A program made the translations under genes and the position numbers. A stretch of DNA of 64,000 nucleotides from Pogostemon cablin (taxonomy: Eukaryota > Streptophyta > Magnoliopsida > Lamiales > Lamiaceae): positions 630,001 to 694,000 of the forward strand of contig CM043001.1 of the NCBI GenBank assembly GCA_023678885.1, read 5' to 3'. Below the pieces are notes generated by a model. That model was not told where the DNA came from and made no database searches. It saw only the letters and a list, made by a program, of their open reading frames with translations. This document shows, piece by piece, positions 23,824 through 34,736 of the stretch (the stretch's first letter is position 1; every line of letters begins with the position of its first letter).

Positions 23824-24192
23824 CCATTATGAATATACGCGCAATACTTAATAGTTAAGATATAATATATTTACAAATTAATACACATACGTGTATACTT
23901 TCTCACCACTATTATTATTACGAGAACACGTGTGATACTTAATAATTAAGAAATAATATATTTATGTGCATAAAATAATTATATTATATATCCAAATAAT
24001 TGCACATAAATATTTATGCACACATATATTCACATATTGCCACCATTTTTATCACGGATGTCTCAAATAAAAATATAAACATAAATAAAATGTAGAAACA
24101 ATTGTCACATAATTGCCACATAATTATAAAAATGCACATAACACAAATTAAATTATATTGACACATGAGTAGTGAGAAGTTCGGGTATCACA
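22179..24192 (-). repeat. 5' LTR of the Tekay-type element
   Basis: It is 2014 bp and pairs with 476-2466. It has the same internal tandem array (about 22680-22850) and CT-rich stretch (23590-23645). An expanded ATT microsatellite at 23790-23823 is shorter in the other copy. Confidence 0.93.
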
Positions 24193-24373
24193 TTTCTCCA
24201 TTAATTGAATAAATTGAAGAATAGTGGATAAAATTCAAATAAGTGGAGATTATAACAAATTAATATATTTTTTATTTCCATTTGTTTAAAAAATTTAATT
24301 ATTCACATTACAAAACTTCATTTATAAAAATCAAAATCCCAAATAAAAGAGTAGTCCAATTAATTTCAAAAAG
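24193..24373 (+). repeat. Left copy (part 2) of the LINE-flanking duplication
   Basis: It continues 145-475 after the Tekay-type insertion. It matches 29429-29613 and ends at the shared TAATTTCAAAAAG, directly before the LINE. Confidence 0.85.
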
Positions 24374-24886
24374 GTGGATGGAGAGGTGTATGAGGATGCT
24401 GAACACTCTTCGAAAGTTTAGAGAGATCATCGTGGAGAGCTTGCGGATCTTAATCAAGAGGATAAGGACAGCCGAGAGGTTCACAACGGGGGTGATACTG
24501 AAGAAGAGGGAAGTCTCCATGGGAGAGATGATGATGAGGGTAGTTCTGATGTTGGTGAAGAAGAGGAGGAGGTTGGACAGCAGAATGATGGGGATGATAT
24601 ACACAACTTGGCATTAGTTGTTCGAGAGGAGGAACAGATCCCAGTTGCAATTTTAAGTCCAAAAGGGGTTTCTATACCAAATCAGATTGTTGCTCATGAC
24701 CCTAAGTCTTCAGTACGGAACACCAGTAACAGTGCTTCGAAATTTGTTCGTCCAGATCCTCCTGTTACTTGGTCCCGTGTTCCGAATGTACCAGGTGTCA
24801 AGCATGATTTACCCAAGAATAAACACTCCAAGAACATGCATTCCACTACTACGAAAGAATGGGGAAGTGCTGATAAGCCGCCGTAG
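24374..24886 (+). pseudogene. LINE ORF1 C-terminal fragment
   Basis: The frame ending at 24886 reads an acidic stretch (EEEGSLHGRDDDEGSSDVGE near 24496-24560), then LALVVREEEQIPVAILSPKG and a basic end. This fits the poorly conserved C-terminal half of a plant L1 ORF1 nucleic-acid-binding protein. The zinc-knuckle part that should precede it is missing, and the 5' part has an in-frame stop. Confidence 0.6.
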
Positions 24887-24909
24887 CACGGCCGAAATTC
24901 TCATAAGTA

Positions 24910-27900
24910 ATGAAGGTACTCTTTTGGAATGTATGAGGGGTTGGTGGAAAGCCAACTCAGAATGTCATAAGACAATTGTGCAATGTAAATAAGCCTGATT
25001 GGTTAGCCTTGGTTGAACCAAATGTGCTATTCAAATATGTCCCCGGTCATGTATGGACCAGCATGGGACTCACCTTTGCTGGGCATAATCAGAGAGAGAA
25101 TCTTCGGCCTAACTTATGGGTTTTCTACAATCCATCTGTCATTACTAATGTGCATGTCACTTTCTCCTCTTCTCAAATTATGATATTTGACTTTATTATA
25201 ATGATGCCAATTATCGATTTGGGTTTATTCATGTGAGCACGGGCCGACATCACTTCACACCTAAGTAATAAAATTATGCTTGTTGGGGATTTTAATTCAG
25301 TTTTGAGCTCTCATGAACGTCTGCATGGCTCTTGCCATGATAATTTAGGTCCAACGAAATTCAAGAAATTCCTCGATACTTCGGGCTTGCATGATTTGGA
25401 ACTGCAGGGTGCTAGGTTTACTTGGGTGAGTAGGTCAGCCACGAGAGGCATGAGGGCATCTAAAATCGATAGAGTGCTTGTGGACGATGGTTCTTTGGAA
25501 GCTTGGGATTGTATTGAAAACTCAGTCTTGCCGAGACATGAATCGTACCACACTCCGATTCTAGTCTCGTGTAAGAAACATGAGAGCTCTCCAAGGCCGT
25601 TTAGATTTCAAAAGATGTGGTTGCAAGATACAGAATTTTATGTTCTAGCTGAAACCTCGTGGAAGGAGCCTGTTTTAAAAGGAGATCCTATCACGCAATT
25701 TGTTGTCAAATTGAAAAGATTAAAAATGGCGATTAAAGGCTGGAATCTGAGTACCTTTGGAATGTTTTTGATGATGTGGATGCTGCTTGGCTTTCATTGA
25801 GGGAGGTACAGATAAGAGTTGGAGTTGAGGGAGATAATGAGGATTTTTTTCTGCAGGAGGTGGATGCTAACATGGCTTTGAATAAGGAGATCACTGGGAA
25901 ATACGAATTTCTAAGTCAGAAATGGAAACAGGAACACTGAATTTTTCCTTATATCAAAAAGTTCAGCGAGCGAAATCTGCTATTACCAGTATAGAGGTTA
26001 ATGGGGAAGTGACGGATGATAAAGGAAAGATTGCACAACATGTTGTGTAATATTATACTACGCTCTTTCAAAAACCAGAAGACGTGCAGGGGTGGGATCA
26101 GATAGAATTTATTAACAGCTTTCTCGGGGTAGATGATAATAACATCCTTGCAGCATTACCAGATTTTGTGAGAGATTAAGACAGCTGTTATGGATCTCTT
26201 AGCAGACAGTGTGCGAGGCCTAGATGGTTTTGGGGGCTCATTCTATCAAAAGTGCTGGCATTTCATAGAAGATGATCTCTGTCGAGCGATAAGGTACTTC
26301 TTCACGCATTCGTCCTTGACAGGAGGTGTTAATTGCAATTTCATAGTGCTTGTCCCAAAGGTGGAAGGTGCTAAGAAAGTTGAGGATTACATGTCGATTG
26401 ATTAATGCAACTTCCTGTTCAAAATAATCACAAAGATTCTTGCCACTCGAATAGGTCCAATCTTATCCAGAAACTTAAGTTGCAATCAGTCTGTGTTTAT
26501 TCCGGGTAGAAGCATTCACAATTGTATTGCGATAGCTTCGGAAAGCTTCAATTGTCTTAATAGCTCTAGACGAGGAGATGTTGGATTCAAGATTGATATA
26601 CGGAAAGCATTTGACACTCTTCATTGGTATTTTGTTCTATATGTGCTTTCTAAGATATGATTTAATAGCAAGTTTGTTGGTTGGATTTCTTGGATCTTTG
26701 AATCAGCTAGAGTATTAGTCCTCATTAATGTGAGCCCTGAGGGTTTCTTCGATCATGGGAGATGGGTCAGACAAGGTGATCCTTTGTCCACTTTATTATT
26801 CTGTATTGCGGAAGAGGTGTTAGGTCAATGGATTGAACATAGAATTGGGACAGGGGAGATCATGCAAGCTCGAGCCAACAAGTCTACTTTTTTGCCTCCT
26901 TACCTTTTTTATGCAGATGATATTGTGCTATTTTATCAAGGGGATGAGAAATCGATTGATGGGATTCGGAAAATTCTACACACCTATGCGAATATCTCCA
27001 GTCAAGAATTTAATCCTCTGAAATCGAAGGTCTATATTGGATCGCATGTTACGTCGGCAGTCAAGAGAAAGATTATGAATGACTTAATGATCCACAAGGG
27101 AAGATTTCCTTTCAAATATTTGGGAGCCCCAATTTTTATTGGAGCCCCAAAGAGAGAATACCTTGAACAAGCAACGGATAGTGTTCTTAGCAAATTTCAG
27201 AGATGGAAGGGAAGCACTCTCTCTATGGCAGGCAGAATTTGTATGGTCAACTCGGTAATTATAGCCACTACCGTACATGTGATGATGGTTTAAAAGTGGC
27301 CTAGGCATCTGATTAAAAAGATCAAAGCTGCATGTAGGAATTTTATATGGTCTGGTGATGTGAATAAACAAAGACGATTCACGGTATCAGGGAGTAAGAT
27401 ATGTTGTCCTGTGTCGGAAGGGGGACTTGGGATCAGGTCGCTGAGAGCAGTGAATGAATCCTAAGCTCATTGGTTTGATGGAAGCAAGATGAAAGGGTAC
27501 ACGGTTTCTTCTATCAGAGGAGCTTGTGTGGCACACATCAATATATTGAAGGAGGATGGAGTCTGGGTTGCTGGTTACAATTCTAAAGTAAGATTTTGGC
27601 TTGACAATTGGATTGGAAACCTATTGCTAATTTGGTGGAGATCCCGCAGGAGTTTCGCTATTGCTTTGATGGCATCATTGGAGATTATTTTTATGAGGGA
27701 TACTGGCACTTTACTGAAAGTTTTACTAACAATTATCCTTATATTGTGGAGGCTATTCTATCTACTAGAATGTCTCCAAGTCTTGATGATTGCAAGTTTT
27801 GGAGTAAATCATTACGAGGAAAGATGACATCGAATATTGCTTACATGCACACAAGGCCATCATTTCTACACAAAAATTGGGGAGCATGGATATGTGTGAC

Positions 27901-28940
27901 TTTCATCCCTCCTCGGCGTTCCATCACAGTTTGGAAGGTAATTAATGGGGTTCTTACTACTTGGGAAACCCTTAGACATAGGGGGGTTTCCATGGTCCAT
28001 CTAGATATTATTTATGCAAGTATGTGGAGGAGACTATGGATCATATTTTCTTTGAATGCCCGATTTCATTGGAGGTACTCAACAGGGTTCTAGTGGGGTT
28101 TTCTTTTGGGGCGATGATGAACTTGGATCAATCATACCTGGGGTTCTTGTTGCAAGCTATGTCAATTTCGGAGAGCAAGCAGATTTCATCTATTTGGAGA
28201 CTAACAATGGTCTCTTACTCTTGAATTATATGGCAGGAACGGAATGTAATAATGTATGATGGATACACGGATGATCTAAATGATAAGCAGGTGAGACATT
28301 CACAAGTGGCGACTACACTAATGGCGTTGATAAGGGAAGTGAATGAGCTGAGTATGGGGACTATGCATAATACGCTGGCAGATTTTAGCATATTGAGATA
28401 CTTTGGGATAAAAGGAGCACCACGTACAGCCCCAAAGGTCATTCCGGTTAAATGGAGACCGCCTCCGGTAGGATGTGTGAAAGTTAATGTTGATGGATTC
28501 GCATGAGGTACTCCAGGTGTGATGTCGGGTGGATGGCTCTTTCGTAACAGCCGAGGATTCTTTATGGGAGGATTCAACTCAGGTTTCGGATATGGCTTTT
28601 CTATGGAGGCAGAACTTGCGGCGGCATGTTTGGCAGTTGAGCTAGCAATTGAAAAAGGCTGGAACTGGTTGTGGCTCGAGACAGATTTGACATACGTGCT
28701 ACACGCACTTGAGAATGTTCAGCGGTCATTCCGTGGCGATTGTTAGCACGATGGAGGCGTGCCAAAGATATCATGCAACATATCCATTTTCGCGTTACTC
28801 ATATTTTCCGGGAAGTTAATGCGACTGCAGATGCTATGGCGTCAATAGGAGGAGTTTACACATGGTTCAATCAACTTCCACCTCATTTGAATGGAATTCT
28901 TTTTCATGATATGAATCGTGAATACTATAGATTTAAATAG
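24910..28940 (+). pseudogene. LINE ORF2: endonuclease, reverse transcriptase, zf-RVT, RNase H
   Basis: It starts MKVLFWNV followed by a stop, then GVGG, the standard plant L1 ORF2 start with one nonsense change. The endonuclease covers about 24910-25700 (LVEPNV; VGDFNSVLSSHER at 25279; SKIDRVLVD). The RT covers about 26400-27300 (FIPGRSIHNCI, FKIDIRKAFDTLHW, VRQGDPLS, catalytic FYADDIVLF at 26908). zf-RVT lies near 27900-28100 (MDHIFFECPIS). The RNase H-like end covers 28440-28880 (VKVNVDGFA, MEAELAAACLAVELA, FREVNATADAMAS). At least half a dozen stops or frameshifts break it. The intact protein would nick target DNA and copy its own RNA there. Confidence 0.9.
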
Positions 28941-29031
28941 GACTCTTCCTATCTTCTAGAACATCATTTTCATGACTTTGTACTCTTCTTTTTCATTTTC
29001 ATCTTAATAATATGAATTATTGGCCAATAAA

Positions 29032-29046
29032 TAAATAAATAAATAA

Positions 29047-29102
<56 letters not shown>
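29032..29102. repeat. Compound simple repeat at the LINE 3' end
   Basis: Runs of AAAT, then TA, then TG. It probably grew from the LINE's 3' tail. Confidence 0.85.
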
Positions 29103-29103
<1 letters not shown>

Positions 29104-29613
29104 ACATAATGAAAGAATGAGGGTAATTCTCATTGATTGGCTTATAGAGGTACACCATAAATTTGATCTTAGGATGAGACATTGTTTCTAACGATAAACC
29201 TTATTGATCCATTTATGGAGAAGCAACCTGTGGTAAGAAAGAAGCTACAGCTTCTTGTAACTATACTTACAACAATGTGAAAGGTTTTGGAGGATGATCA
29301 AAAGTCGTGTTTTTTATGAGTGAAGCACTGAAATGGTAATCACTATTTTTGTTGTGGTTTTGTGAGACACATGAAATACATAAGTGAATTTCAAAGACCC
29401 AAATAAAATTATGTGGTTAGAATTAATGTTTCTCCATTAATTGAATAAATTGAAAAATGGTGGCTAAAATTCAAATAAGTGGAGATTATAACAAATTAAT
29501 ATGTTTCTTATTTCCATTTGTTTAAAAAATTTAATTATTCACATTACAAAACTTCATTTATAAAAATCAAAATCTCAAAATAAAAAAAGAATAATCCAAA
29601 TAATTTCAAAAAG
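29103..29613 (+). repeat. Right copy of the ~0.5-kb LINE-flanking duplication
   Basis: It matches 145-475 plus 24193-24373 with roughly 7% divergence. It contains the empty Tekay target site TTTCTCCATTAATTG uninterrupted (29430-29444), which confirms the Tekay boundaries. Confidence 0.88.
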
Positions 29614-32109
29614 TAATATAATTATTTTTATAGAGCGATCTATCATCTTACAGATTGCACACAATTTAACTCTTCATAATACATGACTTCATTTTTAGAA
29701 AATCAAAGTTTCAAATAAAAAAATAACTCAATTCATTATAAAGAGTAAATCAATTAATAGAAAAAAGTAACCTCGTTGACCAAATAGAACCAAACATAAA
29801 AAAATCAATTTAAAAAGGTAATCTAAAAGCTTGTTCATAAAAACTCAAATCATTATAAAGATTAATACAATTAAAAAAACATAATAACTTATAAGATGTT
29901 GACCAAACTAACAATATATAAATAGATTGACAGTAATCCAAAAACTTGTTCATAATAACCAAATTCATGAGTAACCCAATTAATGAAAATAGTAACTTTG
30001 TGAATCAACAATAAAAATTTCAATGCAAGAATAAACTAAATTCATAATAACCCAATTAATTACATCCTTTGTTGGACCATTTGAACTACACATTTGAATT
30101 AAGTTCATAATTTGTGTAGGTATTTATAAGTTGTTCCATCTTCCAATAAATATTTCATGCAGGACTACTTCCCACTTCTACCTATTATTCTTCATTTCTT
30201 TTGTTCATTGAGAATAATTAATTACTCATTCACTCGAAATTAATTTTAAATAAACTTATACGTCAATTTCATCTTTTTGCAACGTAATTTTCGAATATGT
30301 CATTTCCAACTAACCGAATACATTATATGTATATTGATCAGAGTTGGGCTTCACTCATCCTTTTCAAAAGACTAATTCCAATAATTACAACGTAGAATAT
30401 AGAAAAGAAGTTTTTATTGAAAAATGTCATAGTAAGTAGTGAGTTGCACATTCTTTCTTAAATAATATAGATATTGGGTTTTTTGGTGGATCAAATATAG
30501 GATCGATGTAGCTGTATTATGAACATCGAATAAGGAAGAACATCAAGAAACCATAACACAAGAATTCCTCCCAGTTTTTGTTTTCTGGGAATTAATGGTA
30601 TTTTTCCCGCTTGTATATGCGTGTGTGGGAATAATTGAATAACCTCTCTCTTTTTACATGGTCTCTCATTTATACATTTGTATTCATTTTTTTCCTAATT
30701 AATGCTTCCCCGAGGCATTTATTACTCAGATCATGGAGCACTAAATGCACCTCCCATTTCATTGATGGGGAGAGCGCCGATGGTTTATCATTTCCTATGC
30801 TAGAAGCCACATTATGGGTTAAGACACTTAATGTAAACTTCTCATTGGTTCCACAATGGTCACGTGAACGTGGTTGGCCAGTTGGTTGATGTTGGTTAAG
30901 AAAATGTCGGCATTACTGGCGTCCGTCTAGTATGATGTGTCTTGGCATAATCGAGGGTGTCATAGCAATGTGGACTCAGGGTGGGCAAACAGTTTCAATG
31001 TCCTGGGCTCTTATCGATCCCTTGGATGGGGAAGCCCAAGGGCCTGGATGCCTCCAGTGGTGATGGACCAATAAGTTTTTTTGAACCCAACTAAAGATGA
31101 TTTGAAATTACCTATTCCACACCCCTTTGCATCTTCTATTTCTATTTAATGTGGGTTGAGGTTGCAATGGGTGTGGAACAATAAAATTGAACTTATTGAA
31201 GATAGGCCCCACTGCACTCTACAAAATTACTTTATTATCTAATTTAGTGTGCTCAAGTGTAGTCTCACAACAATATGTCTTTCACGCTCCTAAAATAACA
31301 AAATCAACCCCATGAAATAGGAGATGCAACGCGATGTGGAACAATGAAATCAAAACTCATTGAAGATAGGCCCCACCGCACTCTACAAAATTAGTTTAGT
31401 GTCTAATGTAGTGTGCACAAGTGTAGTGTCAAAACAGTATATCTTCACTCTCCTAAAATAACATAATCTAAAATGTGAGAGAAAATGGTTAATACACCAT
31501 AAATATTGGAGCTAACTCCCAACTTCCTCCCTAACATGTAATGACAGCTATGTTATTGAATGACCCATAAGCTTCAATTCTTGTACATCTGGCAATGCAC
31601 CTATTTATAGCATACCAACATGGACATTGACTGCAAACAACTGTTGGGGTATGGCCATTGCCATCAACACTTTTAAGCTATCTACTTTACTTTTTACACT
31701 TAAAATACTTTCTCACTTACAACTTCAAAATTATTATCAACACATAAACGTTCAATATTTAACTTGAAGATCAAATTAATCTCTGATGATTTTACTGTTT
31801 ATATATATATATATATATATTAAGGTTTATGGTGTAGCAAATATATACATTATTTATTAAAAAAATTACATTTGGATCTTAATATGGATGTACTATCCAT
31901 GATAACTTTGGTATTACATATTGTTAAAGTATCTTGTCAATCAAATTGTTTAATACTTTAAGATTAGTTAGAGCAAAGTTTCAATTGATTCTTGTAAATA
32001 AAAATGATATGATGATTGGTGAGTTATATTTGGTTTTTTCGACACAAGAAGGGAATTCAAGTTTTTCTATTGTGTGTCAATTATTAAGAGGCTATGCATG
32101 AAATATCTT

Positions 32110-32147
<38 letters not shown>

Positions 32148-32413
32148 GACAAAGTGTAGCATATTTCCTAATTATGTAAAACTTGCTTTGTAAGTGGGCC
32201 CACCCCTTCTACCTTGATAAGCTAAAATTACATATATCCAGAATTATTCATACTTGTAAAGGTTATTTATTATCATTATCATTATATATGTCTGTTGGTA
32301 CAATTAATGTCTTAAATAAATATATATTTGTTGGTTGAGAGTGGGTTGAAGGTGTTTTAACATGCCATTGGTCACAAGGCAACTAGTAATATATCCCTCT
32401 CTCACTCAAGAAA
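29614..32413. other. Intergenic AT-rich region upstream of the lipid transfer protein gene
   Basis: No convincing gene is present. It holds an imperfect ~145-bp direct repeat (31158-31304 and 31328-31472), a TA run (31799-31820), a TAA microsatellite (32110-32144) and a less AT-rich stretch at 30700-31090 with no recognised protein. The 84-codon open frame at 30635 has no family resemblance. Confidence 0.6.
31158..31472 (+). repeat. Imperfect direct duplication, two ~145-bp copies
   Basis: Both copies contain GAAGATAGGCCCCAC, GCACTCTACAAAATTA and CTCCTAAAATAACA. They are separated by about 23 bp. Neither is recognised as a known element. Confidence 0.8.
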
Positions 32414-33024
32414 ATGAAGGTGGTGGTGTTGTTGTTGCTTAGTGTTACTACAACATGTGATGTGGATAAAGACAAGGAAAAATGTGCAAATGATCTTGTG
32501 GGATTAGCAACTTGCCTACCATATGTGAGTGGTGATTGCTGCACTGGTCTCAAACAAGTCATCCAAAAGAGCCCTCAATGCATTTGTTTGTTGGTTAAGG
32601 ATAGAGATGATCCTAGTCTTGGCCTCAAGATCAATGCCACCCTCGCACTCGGTCTCCCTGCCCAATGTCATGCCCCCGCCAACATCTCCGATTGCCCTGG
32701 TAACTCCTCTCCTCTTGCCAAAATGAGTATTTTAGATTTTTATTTTTGGGATGCAGCTCTGCTTCATCTACCACCAAACTCACCAGATGCTAAGATTTTT
32801 GAGGATTTTGCAAATAGTGGCCACAAAAGTAATGCCACTGCACCAACTAGCGGTAAGATAAATTTTAATATTTCTATATTTATTAAAAAAATAAAGCAAC
32901 TTCGTCGACGGCAGCTAATGAGAAGAGTGATGGAGGAAAGAAGAAGGGATACTGGTTAGGAGTTGAGACGGTTTCAGGGCTCTTACTCACAATCATGGTG
33001 CTTCACAACTTACCAAATCTTTAA
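32414..33024 (+). CDS. GPI-anchored non-specific lipid transfer protein (LTPG / YLS3-like)
   Basis: Spliced model of three exons: 32414-32699, 32757-32852 and 32915-33024, giving 163 residues. The protein has a short hydrophobic signal peptide. A complete eight-cysteine motif follows (C24, C34, C42-C43, C56-x-C58, C85, C94), then a Ser/Thr/Lys-rich linker and a hydrophobic C-terminal tail (about residues 141-163) that fits a GPI-anchor signal. This class sits on the outer face of the plasma membrane and binds lipids, with roles in cuticle and wall assembly. Both introns are very short (57 and 62 bp) with GT and CAG ends. The first is a multiple of three without a stop, so retention would add 19 residues. 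Removing it restores the conserved CPALLHLPPNSPDA block. Without the second splice the hydrophobic tail is lost. Confidence 0.85.
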
Positions 33025-34060
33025 ACTACTTCTATATAATTTCTTTTATTTATATTTATGTTATTTCTATGGTTTATAATTTCTGGATGTTTTACTTAAT
33101 TCTAGTTTTGGAATGTGATAGCTACAATTTGTTGCTTTGCTCTCACTCTGCCTACATTTTGATATATATATTATTTATGTATTTTTATTGGACATATATA
33201 GTTGGACCACCTTATTTACTTTGTTTATTATGAAAAGAATATATTAATTCGGATCTTTTATTTGATGTAAATTCTCTACATCTTATATACTAAGTAAGCT
33301 CAGATGATTTATTTTTCATTTATTTTTAGAATTTAAACTTTTTCTTTAAAATTTCAAGTTAATCGTGAGAATTTTATTCTTTTTATAATGCCATTCCCGA
33401 AATTTATTAAATCCTTATCCTTATAAGCATTTTTTCTAAAGTCCAATTATAATATATATTAGGGCTTTATCTTTTACATGTTTATATCTTTTAAATTGAA
33501 TTTAACGTGAATGTAGAAATACCAAACATAAAAATTCGAAATTATAACAATCATGAAGTATATATTAATTGCAAATGCCATCTTATTAATTTTGTATAGT
33601 ATGGTAAATTGATCAATTTTATTGTTGAGGATTCTTGTACATATCTACGGTCATAGGGTGCAAAAGAGTTAAGTCAGTCAAATAAAAGAGAATGTTGATC
33701 AAATTTGTTTGAAATGGAGTATTATCTAATTTTAAAATATATTTTTGAATTGGATTAAAAAGTAATAGAGCCGAGCTTGAATGAATTTCAATCAAATTAA
33801 ACACTAACCGAACTTGAACAGTTTAACATTTTTATATTAATTTATCTATTTTCATGTATCAAGTTCAAATTCGTTTTTAAATTTTATCAAACTCAAAAGT
33901 TTGTTCAAACTTGTTTGATGTCATTATGCAAGTGAACTTTTTAATAAACACTTTTGAGTTCAGTATAGATGTTTGATTTGATTTTTATCCTAGTCATACA
34001 ATAAGACTGAGATGCACTTGATTTAAATAAATAAATAAATTATACTATCTCCATTTTTTA
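33025..34060. other. Downstream intergenic region
   Basis: It should include the 3' UTR of the lipid transfer protein gene. AT-rich; no gene or known repeat recognised. Confidence 0.5.
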
Positions 34061-34322
34061 AGGGTTAATTGCAAAAAAAAAAAATCACGAAGTTTATTCG
34101 TATTGTAAATTAAAGAGTACCCATTTTTGAAAAATTGCAAAAAGAAACCACCACCTTTAACTATTATTGCAAAACATACTAAAAAATCTATTTTTATTCA
34201 CAAATTGGGTGTGTTTTGCAACAATACTTAAAGGTGGTGGTTTTTTTATAATTTCTCAAAAGTGGAGATTAATTTGCAATATGAGTAAATTTCGTGATTT
34301 TTTTAATTAATCCTTTTTTTTA
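34061..34322. mobile_element. Foldback MITE with long inverted repeats
   Basis: About 260 bp whose two halves are inverted copies of each other over roughly 115 bp, with mismatches. The left arm contains AATCACGAAGTTTATTCGTA and ACCACCACCTTTAACTATT. The right arm read in reverse contains AATCACGAAATTTACTCATA and ACCACCACCTTTAAGTATTG. Flanking T/A-rich bases make the target duplication unclear. It is non-coding and probably moved by a DNA transposase in trans. Confidence 0.75.
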
Positions 34323-34365
34323 AGTGGTTTATTTGCTTTTTGGGAATATATATAATGAGTGAGGC

Positions 34366-34736
34366 TTGCGTGCACCCGGGCGCACGGAACACATTCCGTG
34401 CGCCTTTAGAAATTTTGTATTATGGGTAAGGGCACATTAATTTGGTCTAAAGGGTATACACTTTAATTACTAAAAGGTACACAATTTTGTTCTAAAGGGT
34501 ATACACTTTTCATTAATATTTTTTTTTTCTTTAGAAAATAAAGGGTACACATTTTTATACTAAAGGGTATACAATTTAACACAAAATTCTAAAGGCGCAC
34601 GGAGTGTTGTTCGTGCGCCCAGATTTTTCTTTAGAAAATAAAGGGTACACATCTGTATACTAAAAGGTATACAATTTAGCACAAATTTCTAAAGGCGCAC
34701 GGAAAGTGTTCCGTGCGCCCAGGTGCACAGGAGCTT
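34366..34736. mobile_element. MITE-like element with terminal palindromes GCGCACGGAA-N4-TTCCGTGCGC
   Basis: About 370 bp. The ends are inverted copies over ~45 bp (TGCACCCGGGCGCACGG... and its complement ...CCGTGCGCCCAGGTGCA). Each end carries a self-complementary hairpin with perfect 10-bp arms and a 4-base loop (34380-34403 and 34695-34718). A third, imperfect copy lies at 34595-34618. The interior repeats AAAGGGTATACA-type words. It is non-coding. No transposon family is recognised with certainty. Confidence 0.7.

Larger units (their letters stand above)
476..24192 (-). mobile_element. Ty3/gypsy LTR retrotransposon, Tekay/Del type, with nested insertions
   Basis: The full element reads on the minus strand. 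It has two ~2-kb LTRs (476-2466 and 22179-24192), each beginning TGACACGACC and ending TATCACA on the plus strand. The primer binding site at 22160-22175 matches the initiator Met-tRNA type (TGGTATCAGAGC on the minus strand), and a polypurine tract lies at 2467-2480. The 5-bp target duplication is TTTCT (471-475 and 24193-24197). In transcription order it carries gag, a DSG protease, reverse transcriptase, RNase H, integrase and a chromodomain-like tail, which is the gene order and C-terminus of the Tekay/Del lineage. Every domain has stops or frameshifts. It also holds an Athila-like element, an unknown 1.6-kb insert and a Stowaway MITE. LTR divergence is several percent by eye, so it is older than the nested copia element. 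It cannot be autonomous. Confidence 0.93.
24374..29102 (+). mobile_element. Plant LINE (L1-type), 5'-truncated and inactive
   Basis: A non-LTR retrotransposon on the plus strand. It has a fragment of an acidic ORF1, then ORF2 with endonuclease, RT, zinc-binding zf-RVT and RNase H domains, then a short 3' region and a simple-repeat tail (AAAT, TA and TG runs at 29032-29102). It starts inside ORF1, so it is 5'-truncated. The flanks are two copies of the same ~0.5-kb host segment, which looks like an unusually long target duplication. Confidence 0.88.

Noticed and set aside
24308..24662. Minus-strand frames over the LINE ORF1 region
   Set aside because: They are antisense to the acidic ORF1 reading that fits the LINE order.
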